Assembly: GCF_039871655.1 (NCBI RefSeq)
Contig: NZ_JBDPLZ010000002.1
Location: 558,001 to 622,000, forward strand
Origin: Actinocorallia sp039871655
GTDB taxonomy: Bacteria > Actinomycetota > Actinomycetes > Streptosporangiales > Streptosporangiaceae
Direction: 5' to 3'
Length of the DNA stretch: 64,000 nt
Below are positions 9,041-19,876 of the stretch, piece after piece (the stretch's first letter is position 1; each line of letters begins with the position of its first letter). A program made the position numbers and the translations under genes. The notes under the pieces are model-generated. The model ran no database searches. It was not told where the DNA came from and saw only the letters and a list, made by a program, of their open reading frames with translations.

Positions 9041-9958
9041 ATGAAGAGAAGCGTCCTGGTTTCCGGTGTTTTGTCCGTAGCGTTGCTGGCCACCGCGGCC
9101 TGCGGGGGCGGCGGCTCCCCGACGGACGGGAAGACGGAGATCACGGCCTCCTTCTACCCGGTCGCCTGGCTCGCCGAGCGGGTCGGCGGCGGGCACGCCG
9201 CGGTCACCGTCCTCACCAAGCCGGGCACCGAACCCCACGACGTGGAACTGTCGCCCCGCCAGGTGGCCGAGATCACCGAGACCGGGCTCGGCCTCTACGT
9301 GAAGGGCCTGCAGCCGGCCGTCGACGACGCGTTCGCCCAGCACGCGGCCGACCGCTCCCTGGACGTGGCCTCCCTGGTGACGCTGGTCCCCGCCGCAGAG
9401 CACGAACACGAGGGGGCGGAAGGGGAGGCGCACGAGGGCGAGACCGATCCCCACCTGTGGCTCGACCCCTCCCGCATGGCCACGGTGGCGACCGGGATCG
9501 GCGAGAAGCTGGCCTCCGTCGACCCCGCCAACGCCGCGGACTACCGGGCGAACGCGGCCAAGACCGCCGGAGAGCTCAACGCGCTGGACGGCGAGTTCAA
9601 GACCGGCCTGTCCAAATGCGAGCAGCACACCATCGTGACCTCGCACGCGGCCTTCTCCTACCTGGCCGACCGGTACGGGCTCGAGCAGGTGGCGATCTCG
9701 GGGATCGACCCCGACTCCGAGCCGTCCCCCCGGCGCATGGCCGAGCTGAGCGACCAGATCAAGGCCCTCGGAGTCACCACGGTGTTCACCGAGACCCTGG
9801 TGAGCCCCAAACTCGCCCAGACGCTGGCCGACGGCGCGGGCGTGAAGACCGCGGTCCTCGACCCGGTGGAGGGGGTCAAAGAGGGGTCGAAGGACGACTA
9901 CCTGTCCGTCCAGCGCCGGAACCTGGAGGCGCTGAAGACCGCGCTGGTCTGTTCCTGA
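9041..9958 (+). CDS. znuA: Zinc-binding lipoprotein of a ZnuABC importer
   Basis: This extracytoplasmic binding protein delivers Zn2+ to the membrane permease. The 305-residue protein has a lipoprotein signal ending LLATAACG and the cluster A-I metal-receptor fold (ITASFYPVAWLAERVGG). The metal-site contexts are GTEPHDVELSP, a His/Glu-rich loop (HEHEGAEGEAHEGETDPH, about residues 127-145), TSHAAFSYLA and the late acidic ligand region. The His-rich loop is typical of zinc rather than manganese proteins. It starts at the ATG after a weak GGAG, 20 bases past the Zur box, and leads znuA-znuC-znuB-zur. Confidence 0.93.
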   Translation: MKRSVLVSGVLSVALLATAACGGGGSPTDGKTEITASFYPVAWLAERVGGGHAAVTVLTKPGTEPHDVELSPRQVAEITETGLGLYVKGLQPAVDDAFAQHAADRSLDVASLVTLVPAAEHEHEGAEGEAHEGETDPHLWLDPSRMATVATGIGEKLASVDPANAADYRANAAKTAGELNALDGEFKTGLSKCEQHTIVTSHAAFSYLADRYGLEQVAISGIDPDSEPSPRRMAELSDQIKALGVTTVFTETLVSPKLAQTLADGAGVKTAVLDPVEGVKEGSKDDYLSVQRRNLEALKTALVCS

Positions 9959-10753
9959 GTGACAATGGAAACCATGATGGATGCCGTTTTCGAGCTGCAT
10001 GAGGGGCATGTCAGGCTGGATGGCCGGGAGGTCCTGCACGGGATCGACCTGCGGATCTGCGCCGGCGAGGTCGTCGCGCTGCTGGGGCCCAACGGGTCGG
10101 GCAAGTCCACCCTGGTCCGGGCTCTGCTGGGGCTGGTGCCCCTCTCCTCGGGACGGCGCTCCGTCTTCGGTTCCGAGAGGTTCCGCGACTGGGCGCGGAT
10201 CGGATACGTGCCGCAGCGGCTGAGCGTCGGCGGAGGAGTGCCCGCGACGGTCCGGGAGGTCGTCTCCTCCGGCCGGATCGCGCGCCAGTCCCGCTTCCGG
10301 CCCACCTCCCGGGCCGACCGGGCCGCCGTCGAGCGGGCCATGGACGCGGTGGGCATCGCCCATCTGGCCCGGCAGAGCGTGTCCCAGCTGTCGGGCGGGC
10401 AGCAGCAGCGGGTGCTCATCGCCCGCGCCCTGGCGGGCGAGCCCGAGGTGCTCGTCATGGACGAGCCGCTGGCCGGGGTGGACGCCGAGAACCAGCGGGC
10501 GCTGGCCGAGACCCTGACCACGCTGGTCGGAGAGGGCCGGACGATCGTGCTGGTCCTGCACGAACTCGGGCCGCTGGAGCCGCTCATCACCCACAGCGTG
10601 GTGCTGGAGCAGGGGAGGGTCGTGCACCGGGGCGAACCTCCCGCGCCTTCGGGGGCATGCGCCCTGCCCGGCCACGACCACGTCCATCCGCACGCCGAAC
10701 CCGAGCCCGTCTCGTTGTGGCGGGCGCTGGTGGGCCGGACGGGAAGGCACTGA
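9959..10753 (+). CDS. znuC: Zinc ABC transporter ATP-binding protein
   Basis: The ATPase subunit has Walker A GPNGSGKST (about residues 43-51), Q-loop YVPQRL, signature SQLSGGQQQR, Walker B VLVMDEP and the switch His in VLHELGP. A short His-rich tail (GHDHVHPHAEP) after residue 235 may sense or buffer zinc. The GTG at 9959 directly abuts the znuA stop. Several in-frame ATGs (9965, 9974, 9977) are possible starts, and GGAA at 9967-9970 favours 9977. Translation is probably coupled to znuA. Confidence 0.92.
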   Translation: MTMETMMDAVFELHEGHVRLDGREVLHGIDLRICAGEVVALLGPNGSGKSTLVRALLGLVPLSSGRRSVFGSERFRDWARIGYVPQRLSVGGGVPATVREVVSSGRIARQSRFRPTSRADRAAVERAMDAVGIAHLARQSVSQLSGGQQQRVLIARALAGEPEVLVMDEPLAGVDAENQRALAETLTTLVGEGRTIVLVLHELGPLEPLITHSVVLEQGRVVHRGEPPAPSGACALPGHDHVHPHAEPEPVSLWRALVGRTGRH

Positions 10754-10756
10754 CCC

Positions 10757-11638
10757 TTGCTCGCCTACGACTTCATGCAGCGGGCGCTGCTGGCCGCACT
10801 GCTCATCGGCCTGACCGCCCCGGCCGTCGGCACCTTCATCGTGCAGCGGCGGCTGGCCCTCCTGGGCGACGGCATCGGCCACATCGCGCTGACCGGCGTC
10901 GCGCTCGGCCTCGTCACCAGCACCTCGCCGCTGCTCGGCGCGATCGTCATCTCGGTGCTCGGCGCGATCTGCATCGAGCTGCTGCGCACCCGCGGCCGCA
11001 CCGGCGGGGACGTCGCGCTGGCGCTGCTGTTCTACGGGGGGCTGGCCGGAGGGGTGCTGGTCACCAACTTCGCGCCCGGCGGCAGCACGTCCAGCCTGCT
11101 GTCCTATCTGTTCGGCTCGATCAGCAGCGTCTCCGCCCAGGACCTGACGGTCATCGGGGTGCTCGTGCTGGCGGTGCTGGCCTTCCTGGCGCTGTTCGGC
11201 CGCGAGCTGTTCGTCCTGTGCCAGGACGAGGAGGTCGCGCGGGCCTCGGGGCTGCGGGTGAACCTCCTCAGCATGATGCTGGCCGTCACCGCCGCGCTCA
11301 CCATCGTGGTGGCGATGCGGGTGGTGGGGCTGCTGCTGGTCAGCGCGCTCATGGTGGTGCCGGTCGCGGCGGCGCAGCAGCTCACCCGGGGGTTCAAGGC
11401 GACGGCGCTGCTGGCGATGATCTTCGGCATGGTCGCCGCGGTCGGGGGACTGGCCGGGTCGTACCAGTTCAGCACGGGGGAGGTGAACATCTCTCCGGGA
11501 CCCGCGATCGTCATGGTGGCGCTGGCCGTCTTCGTCCTGTCCACCGCCGGCGGGTTCCTGACGCGGCGCCGGAGCGCCCGGATCCCGGCGGGACCGGTAA
11601 TGTCTGGGGGCGGAGCCGTGAGTGAGGAGACACCATGA
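10757..11638 (+). CDS. znuB: Zinc ABC transporter permease
   Basis: The 293-residue hydrophobic protein has eight or nine predicted membrane segments and the ABC-3 permease signatures: FIVQRRLALLGDGIGHIALTGV near the N-terminus, DEEVARASGLRV in the cytoplasmic loop and RVVGLLLVSALMVVPVAAAQ. It starts with TTG three bases after znuC, with GGGAAGG upstream. Its ATGA junction with zur (11635-11638) places the regulator in the same transcript. Confidence 0.92.
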   Translation: MLAYDFMQRALLAALLIGLTAPAVGTFIVQRRLALLGDGIGHIALTGVALGLVTSTSPLLGAIVISVLGAICIELLRTRGRTGGDVALALLFYGGLAGGVLVTNFAPGGSTSSLLSYLFGSISSVSAQDLTVIGVLVLAVLAFLALFGRELFVLCQDEEVARASGLRVNLLSMMLAVTAALTIVVAMRVVGLLLVSALMVVPVAAAQQLTRGFKATALLAMIFGMVAAVGGLAGSYQFSTGEVNISPGPAIVMVALAVFVLSTAGGFLTRRRSARIPAGPVMSGGGAVSEETP

Positions 11639-12027
11639 CGACCGCCAGACGCGAGGCGGTACGCCGCGCCCTGGCCGCCGGCGAGGGATTCCACAGCGCC
11701 CAGGACATCTACGCGGTGCTTCGCGCGGAGGGCTCGAAGATCGGCCTGACCACGGTCTACCGCGCGCTCCAGGCGATGTCGGAGTCCGGCGAGGTCGACG
11801 TGCTGCGCACCGCCGAGGGCGAGGCCGTCTACCGCGCCTGCACCACCGAGGACCACCACCACCATCTCGTCTGCCGCTCCTGCGGCCGGACCGTCGAGGT
11901 GGAGGGGCCCGCGGTGGAGAAGTGGGCGGACGCCGTGGGCGCCGAACACGGCTTCATCGACATGACCCACACCGTCGAGGTCTTCGGCACCTGCCCGGAG
12001 TGCGCGGCCAAGGCGCGGAGAGGCTAA
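11635..12027 (+). CDS. zur: Fur-family zinc uptake repressor Zur
   Basis: The 130-residue protein has the Fur winged helix (FHSAQDIYAVL ... IGLTTVYRALQAM), the metal-site segment TTEDHHHHLVCRSCGRTVEVEG and a second CPEC pair. The two CxxC pairs form the structural zinc site. With zinc bound it should repress the znu operon through the box at 9007-9021, so its own position at the operon end gives autoregulation. It overlaps znuB by four bases, and its TAA overlaps the stop of the convergent TetR gene. Identity as Zur rather than Fur rests on operon context. Confidence 0.93.
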   Translation: MTTARREAVRRALAAGEGFHSAQDIYAVLRAEGSKIGLTTVYRALQAMSESGEVDVLRTAEGEAVYRACTTEDHHHHLVCRSCGRTVEVEGPAVEKWADAVGAEHGFIDMTHTVEVFGTCPECAAKARRG

Positions 12028-12614
12028 CCGAACATACGGTCCAGGTGCGCGTCCAGCACCTCCATCGCCTCCTCCTCGGTGCAGGCGCCGAACAGGAGCG
12101 GCGCGACCAGCCCTGACACCGTGCTGTACAGGCTCCGGGCCTCCCGGTCCACGTCCAGGTCCGCGGGGAGTCCTCCCTCCTGCCGCACGTCCTCCAGTCG
12201 GGCGCGGTAGAACGCGGTCGCCCCCTCGATGGCGTGGACGGCCAGCGAGGCCATCGCCGGATCGACCACGGCCCTGGCCTGCAGCGCCGCGTACAGCCGG
12301 GCTCCGGCGCGGCTCTCCTCGCTCGTCGGCAGCATCTCCTGGATGACCCGCCGGAACCACTCCCGGGCCGAGCCCGGCGGTTCGGCGAAGCGCTTGCGGA
12401 CGCGGGCCGCCAGCAGGTGCTGGTTGTGCTCCATCGCGAACAGGACCATCTCGTCCTTGGTCTTGAAGTAGTGCTGGACCGCCCCCATGGACACCCCCGC
12501 CTCGGCGGCCACCGCCCGCAGGGTGGCCGCCTCCAGGCCCCGGGCGCCGATCAGGTGCAGCACGGCCCCGGCGAGGTGCCGCCGCCGCTCCTCGTGGTCG
12601 ACCTGCTTGGGCAA
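12024..12614 (-). CDS. TetR-family regulator, divergent from a hydrolase
   Basis: The 196-residue protein has the TetR helix-turn-helix near the N-terminus (AATLRAVAAEAGVSMGAVQHYFKTKDEM in parts: AGVSMGAVQHYF is the recognition region) and a helical ligand-binding domain with a C-terminal region resembling BetI-type regulators. The TTG at 12614 is preceded by AAAGGAGG at five bases and is preferred to the ATG at 12671, which would overrun the operator. It probably represses itself and the divergent hydrolase from two operators at 12629-12675. Its TAG shares two bases with the zur TAA. Confidence 0.85.
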   Translation of the reverse strand: MPKQVDHEERRRHLAGAVLHLIGARGLEAATLRAVAAEAGVSMGAVQHYFKTKDEMVLFAMEHNQHLLAARVRKRFAEPPGSAREWFRRVIQEMLPTSEESRAGARLYAALQARAVVDPAMASLAVHAIEGATAFYRARLEDVRQEGGLPADLDVDREARSLYSTVSGLVAPLLFGACTEEEAMEVLDAHLDRMFG

Positions 12615-12628
12615 ACCCGCCTCCTTTG

Positions 12629-12675
12629 GCAATGCGGATGCATTGCGTCGTTTGTTACCATGCAGATGCATTGTA
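12629..12675. promoter_or_regulatory. Paired TetR operators
   Basis: GCAATGC-GGAT-GCATTGC (12629-12646) is a perfect 7-4-7 palindrome. A second, imperfect copy, CATGC-AGAT-GCATTG, lies at 12659-12673. Both sit between the divergent tetR and hydrolase starts, three helical turns apart, so occupancy would block both promoters. Confidence 0.75.
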
Positions 12676-12691
12676 AAACGAGGAGGTGCTC

Positions 12692-13582
12692 GTGGAGACC
12701 ATCAGGAAGGCCCGCAACGGGGACGTGGAGATCGCTTACGAGAGATTCGGAAAGCCGGGGGGCGAGCCGCTGGTCCTGGTCGGCGGGCTGGACGGCCAGA
12801 TGGTCTGGTACGACGAGGACTTCCTCTGCCGCGCCCTGGCCGACCGGGGGTTCGACGTCGTCCGCTACGACAACCGCGACGCCGGGCTGTCCACGCACTT
12901 CGGGCCCGGCAGCAGGCCCGCCTACTCGGCCAGGGCGTTCATCGACGATCTGGTCGCCCTCCAGGACGAACTGGGCTGGAGTTCGGCCCACCTGTTCGGC
13001 CTGTCCATGGGCGGTGGGATCGCCCAGCTCACGGCGCTGCTGCACCCCGACCGCGTCCGCGCCCTCATCACCATGGGCGCCCTGCCCATGCGCAAGAACC
13101 TCTTCGTCGCGTCGGTGCGTCACATGCGCTTCCCCGGCCCGTTCAGGCACGCGTTCAAACGTTTCGGGGACTCCCGGGACGAACAGATCCGCATGCTCGT
13201 GCACGTCACCCGGATGGCCGCGGCTCCGGGCAGGTACGACGAGGAATGGGGGGCGAAGAGGGCCGCCGAGTCCTACGACCGCCGTCCGCCGGACCCGCAC
13301 GCCCGCCAGCGCCAGCTCTTCGCGCGCAGGTTCGATCTTCCCCCGGGCGGGATCTCCGGCATCAAGGCACCCACCCTGGCCCTGCACGGCGAACTCGACC
13401 CCCTCGTCAGGGCCTCGGCCGTCCGCGCGATAGCCGAGCAGATCCCCGGCGCCCGGTGGGAACTGCTCCCGGGAGTGGGCCACGCCCCCGGCGTGGCCGA
13501 GGACTGGGGCCTCCTCGTGGATCGGATCGACCGGCACGTGAAGGCGGTGGAACAGGGGGGTCGAGCGCGGTCCTGCGGTTAA
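12692..13582 (+). CDS. Alpha/beta-hydrolase
   Basis: The 296-residue protein has the complete catalytic triad of the fold: nucleophile Ser in HLFGLSMGGG (about residue 104), Asp in LHGELDPLV and His in GVGHAPG. The oxyanion-hole region LVLVGGLDGQM precedes a conserved VVRYDNRDAGLS. Sequence style resembles the esterase/haloperoxidase-like group. The GTG at 12692 has AGGAGG five bases upstream, preferable to GTG 12686, which overlaps that site. The substrate is unknown; control by the divergent TetR suggests response to a small hydrophobic inducer. Confidence 0.85.
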   Translation: METIRKARNGDVEIAYERFGKPGGEPLVLVGGLDGQMVWYDEDFLCRALADRGFDVVRYDNRDAGLSTHFGPGSRPAYSARAFIDDLVALQDELGWSSAHLFGLSMGGGIAQLTALLHPDRVRALITMGALPMRKNLFVASVRHMRFPGPFRHAFKRFGDSRDEQIRMLVHVTRMAAAPGRYDEEWGAKRAAESYDRRPPDPHARQRQLFARRFDLPPGGISGIKAPTLALHGELDPLVRASAVRAIAEQIPGARWELLPGVGHAPGVAEDWGLLVDRIDRHVKAVEQGGRARSCG

Positions 13583-13592
13583 CCTGATCACA

Positions 13593-13637
13593 GCGGGCCC
13601 GTCTCCGCCCAGCTCCAATGGGCGGAGACGGGCCCGC
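13593..13637. terminator. Bidirectional terminator, first copy of a repeated element
   Basis: A perfect 19-bp stem (13593-13611 with 13619-13637) and 7-base loop separate the convergent hydrolase and secreted-protein genes. The same 19-7-19 geometry and the core TGGGCGGAGAC recur at 14576-14620. Confidence 0.8.
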
Positions 13638-13660
13638 CTCACGCGGTGCCCTCGACCGGT

Positions 13661-14320
13661 CTAGGGCTCGCCGGGGCTCACCACCTCGAGGGGCACGTTG
13701 TAGGTGCCCGGGGTGGAGCTCTCACCCAGGAGTTCGAAAGCGCCTTGCTGGATGGTGGCGCTGCCCGGGCAGAGGAAGCTGCCGGAGGACTTGGTGATCG
13801 TGATGCCGGTCATGTCGACCTGGGCCTGGTTGTTGGTCGTGACCGGGCGGTTGATGTTGGCCGCGTTGTACCCCTTCGCCGAGGCGGTGCCGCCGTAGGT
13901 GCAGCTGACGTTGATGCCGAAGATGGTCACCGTCGCCTGCACTTTGAAGCCGTTGAGGGTGACGGTCCCGTCGTGGACGGTTCCGGTGGTGCGGGTGACG
14001 GTGCCGCTCCACGGCAGGAGGAAGGTGATCGACGACGCGATGCCCGAGCAGCCGCCGACCGTGGCGGAGGTGATGTTCAGCGGGTCGCCGTCGGAGTCGA
14101 CGTTGCCGAGGAGGGTCGCCGAGGTGCAGGTGGTGGTGCCGCCTCCGTTGACCACCAGATCCTCGATCAGGTTGGCCTTGACGTTGCCGGAGTAGAGGGA
14201 GTGGGGGCTGGTGTCCGTCCGGTGGATCTCGGTACCGGCGGCGTACGCGGGGGCGCCCATCGCGGTGAGGGTGAGGGCCGCGGCCCCCGTGAGCGCCAGC
14301 AGTTGCCTGGTGTGTGGCAT
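13661..14320 (-). CDS. Secreted protein of unknown function
   Basis: The 219-residue protein has a clear signal peptide (HTRQLLALTGAAALTLTAMGAPAYA). The mature part is Thr/Gly/Ser-rich, predicted beta-rich, with cysteines in TTTCTSATL, GGCSGIAS, VSCTYGG and SFLCPGS that probably form disulphides. I do not recognise the family. It has its own terminator and a CRP-like palindrome 95 bases before the start codon. A decayed copy follows on the same strand at 14656-14813 with the same upstream and downstream sites, so the unit was duplicated in tandem. Confidence 0.7.
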   Translation of the reverse strand: MPHTRQLLALTGAAALTLTAMGAPAYAAGTEIHRTDTSPHSLYSGNVKANLIEDLVVNGGGTTTCTSATLLGNVDSDGDPLNITSATVGGCSGIASSITFLLPWSGTVTRTTGTVHDGTVTLNGFKVQATVTIFGINVSCTYGGTASAKGYNAANINRPVTTNNQAQVDMTGITITKSSGSFLCPGSATIQQGAFELLGESSTPGTYNVPLEVVSPGEP

Positions 14321-14575
14321 TTACAGCTCCTTTGTCTGATTTCAATGCCACCGCGAAGGTAAGCAGGTACTGATGAAGCGTCAACATCTCGATGGCCGTC
14401 GCGCATGGCCGGTTTGTGACACACATCACTTGGTTGTCACTCGCTGTTGAAATGGCGCTCCGTCGCTCTCGGTGGCCGGTTTGTGACATATGACACTTCC
14501 TGGCCTGGTGAAAGACGGTGCGATGGCGAAAGGAGGGTGGGGGGAAGATCACCTTTTCGTCTACTCTGGAACGCG
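14321..14575. promoter_or_regulatory. Upstream region of the secreted-protein gene, with a duplicated promoter segment
   Basis: The 16-base word TGGCCGGTTTGTGACA occurs twice, at 14406-14421 and 14473-14488. A related word (TTGGCCAGAATGTGACA) lies upstream of the pseudogene. The segment GAAGGTAAGCAG, just upstream of the start, is also shared with the pseudogene leader. I see no gene here. Confidence 0.5.
14415..14430. promoter_or_regulatory. CRP-like palindrome before the secreted-protein gene
   Basis: TGTGA-CACACA-TCACT matches the CRP consensus (TGTGA-N6-TCACA) in nine of ten positions. It starts 95 bases upstream of the ATG at 14320, the same distance as in the pseudogene copy. Confidence 0.5.
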
Positions 14576-14620
14576 GCAGGCCTGCCTCCGCCCATGTCGG
14601 GTGGGCGGAGACAGGCCTGC
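14576..14620. terminator. Terminator, second copy of the repeated element
   Basis: A 19-bp stem with one mismatch (14576-14594 with 14602-14620) and a 7-base loop lies downstream of the pseudogene. It shares its inner arm with the terminator at 13593-13637. Confidence 0.75.
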
Positions 14621-14655
14621 TCCCTTTCACGGCCTCATCGCGGCCGTCCGGGAGG

Positions 14656-14813
14656 TCAGGGGCCGGCGGTGAGAGTGCCTCCGTAGTCGCAGGTGATGCC
14701 GCCGAAGATGTCCACCAGAGCGCTCACCCGGAAGCCGACCATGGTGAGGCCAGGGCGAGCGTAGCCACGGTCGTGAGGCCGGTGATGGCCGCAAGACGCT
14801 TGGCGATGGACAT
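14656..14813 (-). pseudogene. Decayed duplicate of the secreted-protein gene
   Basis: The ATG at 14813 begins a signal peptide (MSIAKRLAAITGLTTVATLALAS) that runs into a stop at 14724. In the next frame the sequence continues as MVGFRVSALVDIFGGITCDYGG to a stop at 14656. That segment aligns with LNGFKVQATVTIFGINVSCTYGG in the middle of the intact gene at 13661-14320. So the signal peptide is fused out of frame to a mid-gene segment: about 100 codons were lost between them, plus the whole C-terminal third. The promoter-region and terminator repeats around it confirm tandem duplication followed by decay. Confidence 0.8.
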
Positions 14814-14907
14814 TGACAATCCGTTCACTGTGGTTGATGTCACAGTGAAGGTAAGCAGTGACCAGGAGGTCGTCAATATAAGTAAGCAAACGGGTGTTTG
14901 GCCAGAA

Positions 14908-14923
14908 TGTGACACACGTTACG
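14908..14923. promoter_or_regulatory. CRP-like palindrome before the pseudogene
   Basis: TGTGA-CACACG-TTACG is the counterpart of the site at 14415-14430, also starting 95 bases from the start codon. Its right half has weakened relative to the intact gene's copy. Confidence 0.4.
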
Positions 14924-15011
14924 TGGTTTTAACTTCATGTTCCAGGAGAAAAGTGAGGGTCATGGCGACGGAAGACCGTCGCCATGACCCCGAGCACCCG
15001 CTCTCAGCCGA

Positions 15012-16904
15012 TCAGGTGAAGGGGAACAGGCGCTGGCCGCGCTCGATCCCGATGACCTGCATCACGGCGTTGATCAGCGCCAGATGGGTGAAGGCCTGGG
15101 GGAAATTGCCCAGGTGGCGGCCGGTGTGCGCGTCGATCTCCTCGGCGTACAGATGCAGGTGCGAGGCGTACGACAACAGCTTGTGGCAGAGGGTCTTGGC
15201 GCGTTCGGTCTCGCCGATGGTCACCAGCGCCGACACCAGCCAGAACGAGCAGATGGTGAAGGTCCCCTCCTCGGAGGCGAACCCGTCGTCGGTCTCCTCC
15301 GCGCGGTAGCGCAGCACCAGGTCGTCCTCGGTGAGCTCCTCGGCGATCGCCAGCACCGTCTCGCGGACCCGCTTGTCCTCCGCGGGCAGGAAGCCCAGCA
15401 GCGGGATCAGCAGGACCGAGGCGTCCAGCGACTTGGAGCCGTAGTGGGCGGTGAACACGCCCCGCTCGTCCACCGCGTTGGCCAGCACGTCGTCGCGGAT
15501 CGCGTCGGCCGCCGCCTGCCAGCGCTCGGCGCGGCCCGTCTCGTCGGCCCCGCGCAGCCGGGCCAGCCGGGCGCCGCGGTCGGCGGCCAGCCAGCAGAAC
15601 ACCTTGGAGGAGGTGAAGTGCTGGGGCGCGCCGCGCACCTCCCACATGCCGCAGTCGGGCTCGCGCCAGTGCAGCAGCGCCTCCTCGACCTGGGTGACCA
15701 CGATCTTCCACAGCCTGTCGTCCAGCCGGTCGCGCTTGCGCACGAACAGGTAGATCGAGCTGATGATCGCGCCCCAGACGTCGTGCTGGGCCTGGGTGTA
15801 GGCGCCGTTGCCGATCCGGACCGGTCTGGCGTTGTCGTAGCCGCCCAGATGGTCGAGCGTGGACTCCGGAAGCTCGGATCTGCCGTCTATCCCGTACATG
15901 ATCTGGAGCCTGCCGTCGGACTCCTCCGCCACATCGGTGATGAAGTGGAAGAAGTCGTTGGCCTCCCAGTCGTAGCCGAGGGTGTAGAACGCCCACAGCG
16001 TCATCGTGGAGTCGCGGATCCAGGTGTAGCGGTAGTCCCAGTTGCGGTCCCCGCCGGGGGCCTCGGGCAGCGAGGTCGTCGCCGCCGCGGCCACCGCGCC
16101 GGTGTTGGCGTAGGTCAGCCCCTTGAGGGTGAGGGCGCTGCGCTGGAGGTAGGACCGCCAGGGGTGGTCGGGGAAGTCGCCCCGGTCCAGCCAGTGCTGC
16201 CAGTGGTGGATGGTCCAGCGCAGGCGCTTCTGCGCCTCCTTGAGGTTCTGCGGGGCGCCGTGGGTGCTCCACGACAGCGCCACGAACCGGGACTCGCCCT
16301 CCTTCAGCAGGGTCCGGCTGGTGGCCAGCGACCCCTCGAAGCCGACGTTCATGTCGGTGGTGAGGTGCAGGTCGAGCCCGCCTCCGGAGGCCACCGCCTG
16401 GTGGTAGCCCTGCCCGGTGTACTCCCACAGGGCGGGGTGGCGGCCGTAGTCGAACACCGGCATGCAGTCCATGCGGACCTGGACGTTGCCGTTGACGCAC
16501 TTGACGATCCGCAGCAGGACGTGGTCGGCGTCGTAGTCCGTGGGCGCGCGCCGGTAGGACTGGGACCGTTCCGTTTCATGGTGCCAGGGGCCCATGAGCA
16601 GGGCGTCCGTCACCACCAGCCAGCCGCCCCTGGTCCACCAGGTGGTCTCCATCACCATGGTCCCGGGGATGTACCGCTGGGCGGCGGGCACTTCGACGCC
16701 CGCCGGCCCTATGCGGAAATAACCGGCGTCACGGTCCAGAAGTGAACCGAAGACGCTCGGCGAGTCCATCGACGGCAGGCAGAGCCACTCCACGTTCCCG
16801 TTCGGCGCCATCAGCGCCGTTGTCTCGCAGTCGGAGAGGAATCCGAAGTCCGCGATGGGCGCGAAAGGCTCGCTGCCAGGCCCCAGGGCCCCACGACGAC
16901 GCAC
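15012..16904 (-). CDS. GH15 glycoside hydrolase, trehalase-like
   Basis: The protein resembles the actinobacterial GH15 enzymes that hydrolyse trehalose. An N-terminal beta-sandwich domain opens ADFGFLSDCETTALMAPNGNVEWLC. The (alpha/alpha)6 barrel carries GGDRNWDYRYTWIRDS, the catalytic-acid region CGMWEVRGAPQHFTSSK and the C-terminal EEIDAHTGRHLGNFPQAFTHLALI, where the paired Glu of the catalytic base would sit. The GTG at 16904 after a GAGGGGGGTGAG stretch gives 630 residues; GTG 16943 would add 13. Glucoamylase or other alpha-glucosidase activity is possible. Confidence 0.85.
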   Translation of the reverse strand: MRRRGALGPGSEPFAPIADFGFLSDCETTALMAPNGNVEWLCLPSMDSPSVFGSLLDRDAGYFRIGPAGVEVPAAQRYIPGTMVMETTWWTRGGWLVVTDALLMGPWHHETERSQSYRRAPTDYDADHVLLRIVKCVNGNVQVRMDCMPVFDYGRHPALWEYTGQGYHQAVASGGGLDLHLTTDMNVGFEGSLATSRTLLKEGESRFVALSWSTHGAPQNLKEAQKRLRWTIHHWQHWLDRGDFPDHPWRSYLQRSALTLKGLTYANTGAVAAAATTSLPEAPGGDRNWDYRYTWIRDSTMTLWAFYTLGYDWEANDFFHFITDVAEESDGRLQIMYGIDGRSELPESTLDHLGGYDNARPVRIGNGAYTQAQHDVWGAIISSIYLFVRKRDRLDDRLWKIVVTQVEEALLHWREPDCGMWEVRGAPQHFTSSKVFCWLAADRGARLARLRGADETGRAERWQAAADAIRDDVLANAVDERGVFTAHYGSKSLDASVLLIPLLGFLPAEDKRVRETVLAIAEELTEDDLVLRYRAEETDDGFASEEGTFTICSFWLVSALVTIGETERAKTLCHKLLSYASHLHLYAEEIDAHTGRHLGNFPQAFTHLALINAVMQVIGIERGQRLFPFT

Positions 16905-17120
16905 GGCCTCACCCCCCTCGTACCTTGCTTCCCCGGTTTTCACGGGCTAGCACGCTCCAATCCAGTGTGAAAAGAACGCAAAGTTATTGGAACAAGACTA
17001 TTGGAATAGACCACGGAACCCACCCTGACCAGCGAGTTTGCTCTCTGGTTGAATGGGGCGACGGGGCCTGAACTGGGCAACGGGTACAGTCCACGCCCAA
17101 AGGGTGGAAGGGAGCTGGCC

Positions 17121-19790
<2,670 letters not shown>

Positions 19791-19804
19791 CCCCGGTCTG
19801 AGGG

Positions 19805-19848
19805 GGGTTCGGCCCGGCGCAAGTCATATCGCGCGTCGGGCCGAACCC
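19805..19848. terminator. Intrinsic terminator after ppdK
   Basis: A 12-bp perfect stem (19805-19816 with 19837-19848) encloses a 20-base loop that can form a short inner GCGC stem. It lies 14 bases after the ppdK stop. Confidence 0.7.
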
Positions 19849-19876
19849 GCTGATCTCCGAGTCCGTCTCACCTAGT

